Assembly: GCF_901933205.1 (NCBI RefSeq)
Contig: NC_044600.1
Span: 3,882,501-3,946,500 of the forward strand
Direction: 5' to 3'
Origin: Camarhynchus parvulus
Taxonomy: Eukaryota; Chordata; Aves; Passeriformes; Thraupidae
Length of the DNA stretch: 64,000 bases
The notes under the pieces were generated by a model that worked only from the letters and a program-made list of their open reading frames with translations, did no database searches and had not been told where the DNA came from. Numbering within the stretch: position 1 is the stretch's first letter; the number at the start of each line of letters is the position of its first letter. The position numbers were made by a program, and so were the translations under genes. Of this stretch, positions 49,816 to 61,300 are shown in pieces.

Positions 49816-51059
49816 GCCTTTAAGTGTATTACAGCAAACTATTCCTTGTGTCATCAATCTCAGCTCCAGAAGCACTCTAAATCACTCCAGGATTATGACA
49901 TTTTTATGGGAGGACAGCACTTCATTACAGACCTGAGAACTTGGGAGGAAGAGCAGGAAAAACTCCCTAAGGTGCTGAGAAAATCTCAGGAGCTACGCTG
50001 GAAAACAACTGTCTATAAAGACAAAACATGGAAACTGCTGTTTACTACTTGCTATTTCTTATCCATTTACCCATCTATTTTCTACAATTTTTAGCAGTTT
50101 CAGGGTCACAGAGAAGAGAAATAGCAGCCTGTGCCCCATGTCCTATGGCTAAAAGGAACAGTTCCCATTACACAGACAGTTTACAAGCAGAGTTTGAACA
50201 AGCTATGGGATTTTTCCTGAATGATAAATAAATTGCTGCAATCATGTACAAATTTCCAAAGTTTTAAAATAAATTCAAAACAACCTCACAAACCAGAGGT
50301 CACTGTGGACTGTGAGGTTCAGTGTGGAAGCAGCAGACTGTGTATGTGTAACAAAGAACTCAACATCCCACTGGGCACAGGAGGGATTCAAATGATTACT
50401 CATAATAGAGTCAGAACTTACAGATTAGACAAACAAAAAGGCAAGGCACAACGTAAAGTATGTAAAACAACAAGCAGAAATAAGGAATCATCTAGGGAGG
50501 AACAAATGGGATGGTTATGAGAATGTGAGGTCTGTGGTGAAACAAACAGTAGTTGTTGAAGAGACGGAAGCAGAAGAGATGGCACAGACATGAAGAGCAG
50601 AAAACCTCTTAAGTAGTGGAGAAAAAAATAAAAAGAACACATCTGCGAACATTTAGCAGTTGTGGTTAAGGTGAAGGTGTGACCATTTTAGCAGAGCCAT
50701 CCTGTAGGAGCAGCCTCTCTGTTCCCAGCTGCACTGGCAGCAAGTCACCAACTGCAGAGCACGAAGAGCCACATTTAATTCCAGAGAACAGGAATTATTC
50801 AGACAGGAGTGGAGATTCTTGCAAAGACTCAAGCACTGATGCCTTCAGGACAGGCAAGGCCCCTCCTGGAGCAGCTTTAATGATCACAGTTCCAAAGGAA
50901 CCAACCAGAGCTTTCCCTCACTTGCCCACACCATTCCTTCTCAGTGTCTTCTAGAGTCTCTTTTAATCAACTCCATTATTTTGTCTGGCCTAGTGTTTCA
51001 GATTTAGCAGTTGTCTTAAGAAAATTATTGGCCCTATAATTTAAGAATTTCCATCCCAT
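49816..51059. other. Non-coding interval
   Basis: No gene is recognised. Frames of 91-99 codons at 50221-50520 and 50679-50954 are charged or Ser/Pro-rich and match no family I know. Confidence 0.5.
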
Positions 51060-51600
51060 TTCAATTACTCAAGTCCCTCACATGACCAAATTGTCATCTT
51101 TATTCTTCTCTATATTGACAATATCTTCTTACATTTGTCATCAGCAAACTGTATTACCACATGTCCTCTGTGTCTGGGTGATCACAAAAATATTTAATAA
51201 GATCAGACACAAAAAAATCCTTGATAACTCAATCAAGTAACCTTTCTTAAGTCTGATAATTTCAAATTATATTGAACATGCTTAAGCTGCTTTCCCCACT
51301 TTTTGCCAACCTATCCAGGGAATTTCCTTAACTACATGCTCTACAGAAGTCCAGACAGCAATGGCAACCTTTCCTATTTCTAGAAAAATCAGTAATCTTA
51401 GCAAACACAGCTATTGAGTCAGCTTTGCACAATCTACTCATGGAAAATCACAGGACATTGTGTCTAACTATCCACTTCTCTGCCTGGTTTGAATTATATT
51501 CAATAACAAAGTGTGTTTCAAATTCTCCTCTGCAAATTAGATGAATTATTACCTCTAAGTTTTCCATGTTTCCTACTATGAAATCTATATTGATAAGCTC
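51060..51600 (-). mobile_element. Ancient CR1 LINE fragment, antisense
   Basis: The plus strand carries two well-separated CR1 antisense phrases in the expected order. The first is tgtcatcagcaaact with a gtcctctgtgtctgggtgatcacaaaaatatttaataaga continuation (about 51136-51203), matching the catcagcaaacttgctgag...tcattgatgaaaatgttgaa phrase. The second is ctacagaagtccaga (about 51340-51354), matching the ccttacagaagtccaggtag phrase. Many substitutions and indels indicate an old insertion. Boundaries are approximate. No protein frame survives. Confidence 0.6.
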
Positions 51601-52098
51601 CCTAAACTTAATAAAACCTCATATGAATCTGCCAAGATAAATTAAGTTATGTTCACATATCTGTCCTTACTGGGGCATAAGAAGGATCCACAGTATTTGC
51701 TGACCAGGGTAACCAAACCCTGCAGCAGCTCAGGACCCCCAAAGCTCCCCTTTGAAGAAGGGCAGAAGGATTTAAAGCAAACCCTGAAGCAGAGCTTCTT
51801 CACAGCAGACACAAGATGAACCTAAGCTGCACACAGGATCAGAAACAAATGGCAGCAAGGGGAGGAGGAGCACACCTGCATCCATGGGCAGCTTCCACAA
51901 GCAGTGCCTGTGTGCCAGGGCTGATCCTCAGAGCTCTCAGACACACAAGTCACAGGCGCGCACCAGCCCCACGATCATTTCTTGCTGCACTTCAGAGCTC
52001 TTTGGGAACTGCTGATCCTCAGCTTCCCTTCTGGGCAGGAGGGCTGGATCACCACACCATCCTGGCTGAGTACCACAGTCCAAAGGCAATGAAGGAGC
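51601..52098. other. Non-coding interval
   Basis: No gene is seen. A plus frame of 113 codons starts at 51816 and runs into the adjacent CR1 fragment, so it is not a credible protein. Confidence 0.55.
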
Positions 52099-52232
52099 CA
52101 CAGAACCAGCTAGGCTGGAGAAGACCTCTGAGATCACAGAGTCCAACCTGTGAGTGATCACCACCTTGTCACCCAGCGCAGAGCACTGAGTGCCACCTCC
52201 AGGGATGGGGACTCCAGGAGCTGTCACCACCT
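52099..52232 (-). mobile_element. CR1 LINE fragment, antisense, younger class
   Basis: The plus strand reads cacagaaccagctaggctgg, then agaagacctctgagatcac and gagtccaacctg, then caccttgtcacccag, a cactgagtgccac block and ctccagggatggggactcca. This is the CR1 antisense text of bird genomes almost word for word (ggttggaaaagacctctaagatcat...gagtccaacc...agggatggngactcca). The element therefore lies on the minus strand and keeps its 3' end, with the 5' part missing. It is much less diverged than the CR1 remnant about 500 bases upstream, so the two insertions differ in age. No protein-coding capacity remains. Confidence 0.8.
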
Positions 52233-52329
52233 CAGACCTCACTTCCCACACAGGAATTCAGAGCAGCCCATCACCCCAGCAGCCAGATTAAAGGCAGCAG
52301 GGAGGGGAGGGAGGAGAGGCCATAAAGCA

Positions 52330-52880
52330 GCTTCTTTCTGCCCTGCATAGGGCCCAGATTGCCACAGCGCTGTTTTTCAAGCCACTAATGGCTCTGATAT
52401 TGTTTCCACAAGAGATTTACGTTAAAAAGATAACTTTCCTCACTTTTGCTTTTCATTTCTGTCCCTTTCCCTGCCCGACATTTCATTCGGGGAGGGAGAG
52501 GGAGCTGCTCATTTCCGCAGAGCCCAGAACAATCTCAGATTTATGAGGTGCAGGGAGCCCATCAGGGTGATAGAGCAATCTTTCCAGCAGACATCTCTCC
52601 ATTACTGGAGCTGATGCCTCCCTGCCCTGGTGCCACTGCTGGACGGATCTGTCAGCCCCAACAGGGGGGCTCTGGGCCCTGCCAGCCCCCTCACCCATCT
52701 GTCATCTTTATCTCTGCAGCTCCTCTTCAACTCTTCACGTGCAGCTTCACCGCCTCGAGTTGTTTTTTATTTTTTTTTTTAAACAAAACCTTTGAATGAA
52801 AAGGCACATTTCCAACTCGGCGTCTTATGTGACTTTATTTTCCGCCTTATTTTATGATGAAGTTATTTTAGCTTTTATGA
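52330..52880. promoter_or_regulatory. Candidate enhancer with E-box, GATA and CDX-like sites
   Basis: The block has an AGATAA GATA site (about 52428), a TTATCT (about 52708), the palindromic E-box CACGTG (52736-52741), an E2F-like ttccgcc (about 52840) and CDX/HOX-type ttttatga words near 52851 and 52876. A pyrimidine tract and ctgcag at about 52702-52719 mimic an acceptor, with no matching exon. It is CpG-richer than its flanks and starts just past a CR1 insertion. Function is inferred from motif density only. Confidence 0.3.
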
Positions 52881-55800
52881 AAGGAAATAATGGGTAAAGA
52901 TGAAGGCTTCATTCCACTGTGCTGACAACATACTGGTGGAGAAATGGTGCAGTTAATAATGTAAACTTGATGTATGTAAGCACAGCTGGTTTGGGAACAT
53001 CTTTTCAGTAGCACTAATTTATACTTTGCCTTTATTTTGTGTTTTGGTTTATGATTTTGATTAGCCACTAGAATGAGCTCTCTTAATTGCTTTCTGCTAA
53101 ACTGCTTAAAAGCAAAAAAAAACCAAAAAACCAAAAAACAAAACCTACCCCACCCCTAGAAATTGAAACCATGCAACCTGCTTTACTTTATTAGACTTTT
53201 ACTATGTTTTTTAACTAGACTTTTACATTCAAAAATCAAAACCCAATATTAAAGGCTGTCAGATACCCTCTGGGCTCTGAAGGAACAGAAAAAAGAGAGG
53301 AGAAATCCTGAACCCTCAGCAGCATTTACTCATCAGCAATTTTAAATTCTGTATCACACAAACTTCTTCCAGTGATCTGCTTTAGTTTTTGCATCTTAAT
53401 TCAAGGTTTGATGCCCAAAATACATATTATTACCAGTATTAAATGGCTACTCCTTTCATTTCCTGTCTCCCAGCACTCCCTAAATTCATTCTGTATTTAC
53501 TTATCAAAAAAGGCAAACATAATGCATGGAGGAAAAAAGAAGAGAGTGGGAGATGCCCAGTTAAGAGAGTCATACATCAATACACAACCTCTGCATTCCT
53601 GAGCAGACACTGAAGACATTTAATATTTACTTCTTCTGACAAAACAGTTTTAAAACTGTTTTCTATTACTTTTATTTTATTTTAAACTTAAATCTCTAAC
53701 TGCTGTGAAAGGCTTTCAGAAATTTTTGTTTTATCAAGAATGCAGGACTTGAAAAAGGCCACATGCAAGCAGCTCTTGTTAAATTTATTAATAAACTTTC
53801 TCAAAGTAAAACTGAATAGAGTATTGAGGCTATCACAACTGAAATAGTCATTGCAGAATTAGAAACATATAATTAAGCTAAAAGGTTTCCACCTGCAAAC
53901 AATGATTTTTTTTTTTAATTAAAATAAGCTTGCAACACTGAAAGTGGGCTTTGTAACTTTTCAAAGATCTCTTCTCAGCACTTTTAACCCTAGGGGTGCC
54001 CAACTGGATACCCCAAAAATCAGCATCAGCTGTTCTTTTTCTTAACCAGAGGGATTCATGGCAACTCACGTCACACTTCCAAGGTTATTTTCCACAGACA
54101 AAACACAACAAATATTTCCAAAAACAAGATCTGGAAATATCTCTAGTCCTACATACCTCAAACGTACATTCTGCAAGTTGGTTTCCAACACAACAGCTAA
54201 GGAAAGGCCAGAGCACTTCATGGGAAATGCTCAACAACTGGTAAATTCCCAGCACCATCACTGCAAACTCCCATTGTCTGGGCAGAACAGAATTCGTGAA
54301 TCTGCCCTTTGTTGAAATTCAGTGGACAAACTCTTTCTTCCAGCCTCGGCATGGAGAAGGAAGTTAATCACCTGATTTAAAGGTGGCTGCTCTTTATATT
54401 ACCTCTGCAGTGAAGTGACAGTCATCAGGCTTTTACAGTGACACTGCCATGATCAATGCTGCAGTCTCAGGTGTTAATGCTTCATCTACCTTTAAAAGCA
54501 AATCTAATAACCCAGAAAGATCAATATTATTAGTTTGTTATCCCATGTTAAATTATTGTGAATTTCCTACATTTTTACAGAATTCATCAGTGGCATTGAC
54601 CATAGCCCAAAAATGTTAATGCTAAACAGCACATCCCTGACTTGGGAACTATCAGACCCCTGCAAAATGTGCAGATTGACAGTAAAACCCATCTGAAAAT
54701 TTTTTTGGCAAAACTGTTCTGCAAAATTCCACACCAAAACAGCTGAAAAGGGCAGTGAGAACAGAGCTCAATCCCTCAGCTCAAAGCTGCCGAGCAGACA
54801 ACAGCTGTACCAGAGACACTGGGCAGCTTCAGGGGAGCAGGGACAGCAGCATCCCAGGCTGCTTCTGAACAAAGAACAATTGCACAAGGATCCAAAGTAT
54901 ATGGGGGGAAAGGAGAAAGAGGTGGAGGCCCTAATCCCTGCACTATTTGCCTTTTTCCCCCAAGCATTTTATTTACTCAAAATCCAAGTGCCAGCTGTAG
55001 GGTGCCACACCACAGGCTGGTACCACTGACTGGGGTGAGCAGCAATGCCAGGGGCCTGGTACATCTGCAGGAAGCTTTTATCCACTTTAATGTCTTTTTT
55101 TAAAAGCATCCAAGTATGAAATGGATCCAGTCTTCCACCACAAGCTGCTCAGAACATCAGCCACAGCAATGAAAACTGGAAGACGACAACCTGGCTCAAT
55201 GAGTCAAACATCCACCACTTAGGAGAAATCAGGCTGGAAACCCAAGAAACCCAACTCATGAGCTACTGTTCTGACTTTTAGGGCCCCTCAGTATTTGCCA
55301 CAGCTTCCCAAAGCCATACTTAAGCCTCTTAAACATAAATTCTACTACTTCCTTCCTCCCATAGCCACCTCTTAGAGTACTTCTCACATGTCTTGTGGGA
55401 AAAGAACCTTTTCATAAAGAAAAAGTCAAATATTTTTTAAAGGTCGTGAAAAAAAAGACATTTTAATATAACAATCTATTTTGCAGCCAACTCAACTAAC
55501 TTCTGCAAGAAAAACATTTAGTCAGTATTAAAAAGCAGAAAGCACCTTACATTTTGATTAATTTGATACTCCTGTATTATGCATAAAGCCACTCATTCAT
55601 TTTGCCCTGCAAACTATTCTTATCCAAGAACAGATACGATCAGAGCAAAGCAGTGAAAAATTTTATTAAAGTAAACACAATCCCAGTGGAACATGCTCGT
55701 CATGGAAATACACCAGCAGCTGCTAAAAAATGGGCCATTTCATATGGATGTAATAAATATTTTCATGGACACCTATCTACTGTTCTTTCAAAGTTTTAAA

Positions 55801-57399
55801 TGCATAACTAGTAAGAAGCTTTTCCTGGTGTCTGCCTAAGCAGATGTCAGTCACCCACCACATGTCAGACATTTAAAAAGCATTCCAATAGGAAAGAAGA
55901 ACAAGGTTGTAAGGTAGGGAGCACGTGTGCAGGCTTCCTCCCAACTGAGCACAAAGCCCAGCCCTTGTTATGGAGTCACATTCTGATCCTCCCTATGGGT
56001 GGCAAAGAAATACCTATGGATCTGCAAACACCTTTCACACTGACTTATTTAAGAAGGGAGCAACTACAAACAAAGCCACATGCAGCACTAAGTGCTCTGC
56101 AACAATAGATTGGCAATGCCAAATAGCAATTTCACAGCAAGCCACAGGGCTGGAGCTGATCCATCTCCCAAATCTGATGGATGAACCTCCCTAACGCAGG
56201 ATAAAAACCTAAGTGCTGCTTTCTAGCAGAAGTTGTACAGCAGCTTCACACTTGTGAAATGCTCAGGTTACCAGTCAGACTCCTGCTCATACACCCCAAA
56301 TTCCTCTCCTGATGAAGCTCCAAGGCTTGTCATACCTGCTACTGACAGACCTAGATAGGTCATCCTCGAGCAGTCCTTGGCTCTAAGTGAGCAGCTAAAG
56401 CCAGCTAAACAGCAGCTGAGGGACATCCAGGAACACACCTCAGCTCTCATATGTGTTCTCACCCGTGTTCCACATCTGCTCCACTTCTGTGGGCCCCCAG
56501 TTTGACTCAGGAGTTTGATCATCCTTCAGCAGAAGACACACCACGGGTTTGGGGCTGGCTGGCTCTCCCCCCAGCAGGGATGGACTGGCACAGTCTGGAG
56601 CTGGAAAATCCCTCTGGTGCCACCCATCACAGCAGAGTCCCAGGGGACAACTCACCCAGCACTGATGGCAGATCTGGACAGTGAAAACCAGGAGCACAAC
56701 CCCACAGAGGAGCCAGCTCCCCAGTGCCAACACCCTTCAGTTGGAGATCTGTCCCCTGCTCCCCTGTGCCCTTGCTCAGGGAATGAAAGAAGCCTTGGGT
56801 TTAGTGCAAGATGAAAAGTGGGGAAAATGACAGGGACACTGAGGGACAGGCCCAGGCTGGGCCCTGCAGCTGCTTATGAAGACTCAACTACAAACCCCTG
56901 GAGTAGCCACTGTTCACTAAAAGCCAGAAAACTGACATTCCCAGACTCTGGGCTCTGCTCAGTTGAATGACAATAAAACCAGAACTGTTACCCTTTTTTG
57001 TTTGTTTGTTTGGAAAGTAGCAAAGTTCTGTACTCTTCACCTCCTGAAAACCATTTTACTTTTTATTAACTCATAATATTCTAAATAATCTTCAGCTTTA
57101 GTTTATATTCTTATGCTGAAGTTTTAAAGCCAAAAAATGAAAACCAAACAAAAAATCCCCAGACCTTTAACATGACATGAACTAAATACAAGCCAACATC
57201 CACTCTCCCATTCTGAGTCTAAGCATGTTAACTTTACATTGCATTTACATTACTCTGTATTAAGTAACTTTTGGGGTTCTAAACATGCTTATACCAGTGC
57301 ACACACATCTATGTATGCCCACGTACACACAGTCAAAAATCATCTCATGTTCTCATGAAAATTTCTGACCTCTCTTTACCACTGGTTTTGCAAATACTG
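52881..57399. other. Non-coding interval
   Basis: No gene is seen. An A/C-rich run of caaaaaa words lies at about 53113-53143, a 22-base palindrome at 53641-53662, a GC-richer patch with antiparallel frames of 77-99 codons at about 56270-56815, and a short (TTTG)n at about 56998-57011. I cannot assign the GC-rich patch to a repeat family. Confidence 0.55.
53641..53662. repeat. Perfect 22-base palindrome
   Basis: aaaacagtttt is followed directly by its reverse complement aaaactgtttt. It is AT-rich and may be due to chance. No element ends or target duplications flank it. Confidence 0.75.
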
Positions 57400-58330
57400 C
57401 CTTTGTGAAAAATGTATAAGAGTAATGAAATTCCTGGCTGAGGCTTTAATCTCAAGTCACTTCTATAACAGGGGGTGGATCAGAGAGTATAATTTGCTGT
57501 TATCGCACTGCTCATCTCCTGTGTTGACAATAGAAATCCTCCTGTTAGTTTTTCTTAGACAAACGTGACCCCAACCTGATATGACACTTTTATTTTTTCA
57601 GCTGTGTAACAACAGTCTTAAACCAGGTGCTTTCTAAGCTGCATTATCCCATTTTGGTAAACTTTTGTGTTGCTATCAGCAAGGTAACACATCAAAAAAT
57701 TTTTCTGGACTACATTTGTAGACTTATGAATTAAATACTGTACACCAGCTTCTTGACATTTTCACATCTTGCCAATAACAAAATATTTGACTACTTCGTG
57801 TTTTTCACATTCTTAATTAAAATTAAGCACGGATTGGCAGGCTTTTAGGGAAATACCAGTAACATTCCAGGATAAATTGGAAGCATTAATGCGTTTAAAA
57901 CGTTTGTTTTCCTTTTTAAAAAAACTGATCATTAAGTTTTTTCTGGAGGTTTTTGGTAGGGAATATCTATATTCTGTTGTTTTTATGCCTGCATATTCAT
58001 CAGTCTAAAACAATTTTAGACCACAGCCTCTTTGGTCTTGTGTTTTAGTACTTGCTGGCACTAGAATTTTGCACCATAGCCCTCGATTTATAGCCCTCAT
58101 TTAGCCATCATGCTATTCAAACCCCTGACTTTAAATATCCGCCACACAGATATGAGTAACAAAAAGAGACAGAGTATAGCTATTGTGCCTTCAAAGAAAA
58201 GCAATAAACCATTCTGCTTGCTCTCCTTCATGTTCTTTAATTCATTTCATTTCATTTTAACTACCCAGAACAATTTCACCAGCCATTAGCCTGGAATGAA
58301 ACCTTACAAAGGCTGATTGTTGTTATAAAG
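57400..58330. promoter_or_regulatory. Candidate long conserved non-coding block
   Basis: About 900 bases of mixed-composition sequence contain no microsatellite, no recognisable transposon and no meaningful frame. This is unusual for so long a stretch here. It contains ttaattaaaattaagc (about 57813), gtttaaaacg (57894-57903), an inverted repeat gtctaaaa-caa-ttttagac (58003-58021) and several Y-rich stretches. I suspect one or more conserved non-coding elements, from texture only. Confidence 0.25.
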
Positions 58331-61300
58331 ATGGGTCCCAGCACTCCCTCCCCCTCCTTTTCATAAGTTTTAGGACAAATAGGCTACTTCATAGCCACAG
58401 CTTTGTTTTTTAAAAAGAGAATTCTTGCGAAGCAAAGGACAGACAAACTGCTTCACATCCACATTCAAAAGAGTCCAGAGCAACATCCACAGTGAGCTGG
58501 GCTGGCTCGGAGCCCTCAGCCCGGACCCTGAGCAGGGAAGGGACAACAAAGGATGGATCTCCCTGTGCACCAGGGTCCACCCCACACCACACACAAACAT
58601 GGATGTAAAGGGTGGGGGGGAAGCACCAAACATTCAACTCCACTACAGCCAACTCTAAATGTGGTTTAAAAAAAAAAAGGCACCAATTATATGAGCACAT
58701 TTTTATATTTTGCAGAAATAAACCTTCATGAGTGTCATTTTTGACAGCCTACGCCAAGAAAAAGCTGCACATTTTTGTCTCACTGCATCCATGTTTGGAA
58801 AACAATCTTAACAAGGAAAAAAAAATAAAGACACATTTCTATTTTTTCCAGTTTGTAAAGAGCTGCACACCTTACGCTGAGCATCTTCGTGGAAAGCTGT
58901 GAAGAAAGATCTTCATTCTGAAATAGTGCTCAAGTGCTGTATTCTGCTTTTTTTTCCTAACAAGTTGGTGGCATTTCCCCAGGCCTGGACAGTCTCTCTG
59001 CTCAACATGAAGGCCCCCAGCCCGTAACAGCTCTGCCCCAATTTAGAACGTGTGTATATGCAGCAACATCCCCACAAAACGTTCACAACCCTGTCCAATT
59101 CCCATGTATTTTTGATCCTTCCCAACAAACAGAGCAGAGAGATCTTTTCCAACAAAGTGTCAACAAACTGTCTGAGCAGACAACTCCCTCCTCAGTTTGT
59201 ATATTCTGTGGTTTGTATTATTTTTATTCCTCGTTAAGTGTCACACTTGTCAAAAGAGTGAACGCCACTTTTCCATAGTAACACGGTTTTGTGATGGAAG
59301 TTGTGAAACCTTCAAGACTTACAGATATTTCCACAAATATCCAGTATCTGCTCAAACATTAACACTGCGAGCTCGGAAAGCAAAGGAATGGATTTCTGTG
59401 TTTTCTTTTCCACCAAGGTATCAAAACTGCTCCTGAAATTTGGGCATTTTTTTCCTCTCCCAAGAAAAGACAAAGACTAACTAATCAACTGGTATTTCTT
59501 TTATTACACCACCAAAAAAAATTACTTAAAAGTAATTCAAAGTAATGATAGAAGCCAAAAATTACTTTTTATGTAGTGACAAAAAACTTGGAACATGAGA
59601 TTATGTTGAGTGTGAGAGTGTCTATAAACAGAGCTGCTTTATCCCATCTGAGCTGTTATTGGTGATGCCAATAATCTGAGTCTGAAGATGAACTCTGCAA
59701 AGCTGCATGTTTTACTACTCACTTCCAAATTATGTAAATGAACACCACATTATACTATACCTTGTTGGAGGTATGCTTGGTAAAATAGCTTGATAAATAA
59801 ATCCTAATACAATTATAATTCATTTTCACCTGACAAATTTATAGAAATCTATGAATACAAACTTCACAGGGAGAAACACCAGAGCAGAATGGCAAACACA
59901 GAGGCATCCAGCATCTTCCAGAATGTTCACTTAAGTCCCCTCAACACGAAGTTACTGCCACCAAGGCATGGCTTTTATTTTTGTTTTAAACACAGAGACA
60001 CTGGAAGCAGTAAGTGATCTCACACAGCCTCTAACAACATCAATTACCAGTACAAACACCAAGAAAAATCACCAGCTGCAGGTCTGCACCTCTGTGGAAG
60101 GTACAGGGCTCAGAGGTGCAATGCAAGGAAAACTTGAGCGGGACTTCAAGTCAAGAAAATACCTTCAACAGGAACAAGAAAGGAGCTCCAGCCTGAGCGC
60201 AGAATGTATCTAATTTTATTAACTGTGCAAATAAAAATATCTGTGAATTTCTACAAAACAACCACCTACAGAGCAATAAAACCCAGCAGAACATCAGGTG
60301 CTGCTGGAAAGCAAGCAGCATTCCTGCACCCTTTTCCAATTACACCACTCTCAGAAATCACCAAAAAATCCTGACAGAAACAGAAGACATGAGTTTTCCT
60401 GAATGAAAAAAACTCCAGAGAGATGAGCCATGTTTGCTCTGTTCTACACAACTGTGGATTTGATGAGACACCAGTAACCTCAGAGCCAGTCCAGAACCAG
60501 CTTTACATGACATAACAGTTCAGCTCCTCGTTCTGGAGCACATCGGCTGAATTAGAATGTTTGTGCCTTATTACACTGTCATATGGTCAAAAAGTTCACA
60601 CTGCAAGATTAATTACAACTCTTTAAAGGAGGTACTGCTGTACACATCTTCAAATGAACACTTAATCCTCTCCCTGACATTTATTTAGATGTGGACTTTT
60701 CACCTTCGTGCCACCCTGCTCTGTAGGACATCATTTGCTATCTCAATTAAGCTGCATCAGTACTTTTCATTCCAACTTAACTCTCACCACTCTCAACAGG
60801 AGAAAACTGTGAAGCTGGAAGCAAATGATGTTTTTATACAACTACTGAGAACTGTTAAATTGAAACAGTGTTCTGTCCCACAGGATGAAGGGATGGCCAG
60901 GAATAACTTGCCCTGGAACAGACTGGCTGTCTACATTTCAGCAGCACTGTGCAACCTGCCAGGCAGCAACACTTACACACCTTTTAACATCTCCAGCTTC
61001 AACACACCTGACATGCTCTAATTCCTGTTCTGAGGCTTCTGCAGTCATGCAGTAACTCACTGCACTGGCTGCATGCAGGCGCTGAGGCACAGACAGCTCC
61101 ACAATCCACCTTGCTCCAGGCAAAACCTCTGTCAGCTAAACATTCAAAAAGTGCAAAACCTTTCACATCAGACTGCTTTTAGGAGGTATTTATACATATA
61201 TATACAAATATATATACACAAATATATGAATATATATATACACACAATATATGTGATTGCATAAAAACACTACAAAAATCATCTAACAAAATACAATGTT

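Noticed and set aside
49723..50094. 123-codon frame as a protein
   Set aside because: Its first third is read from a MIR-like SINE and the remainder matches nothing known.
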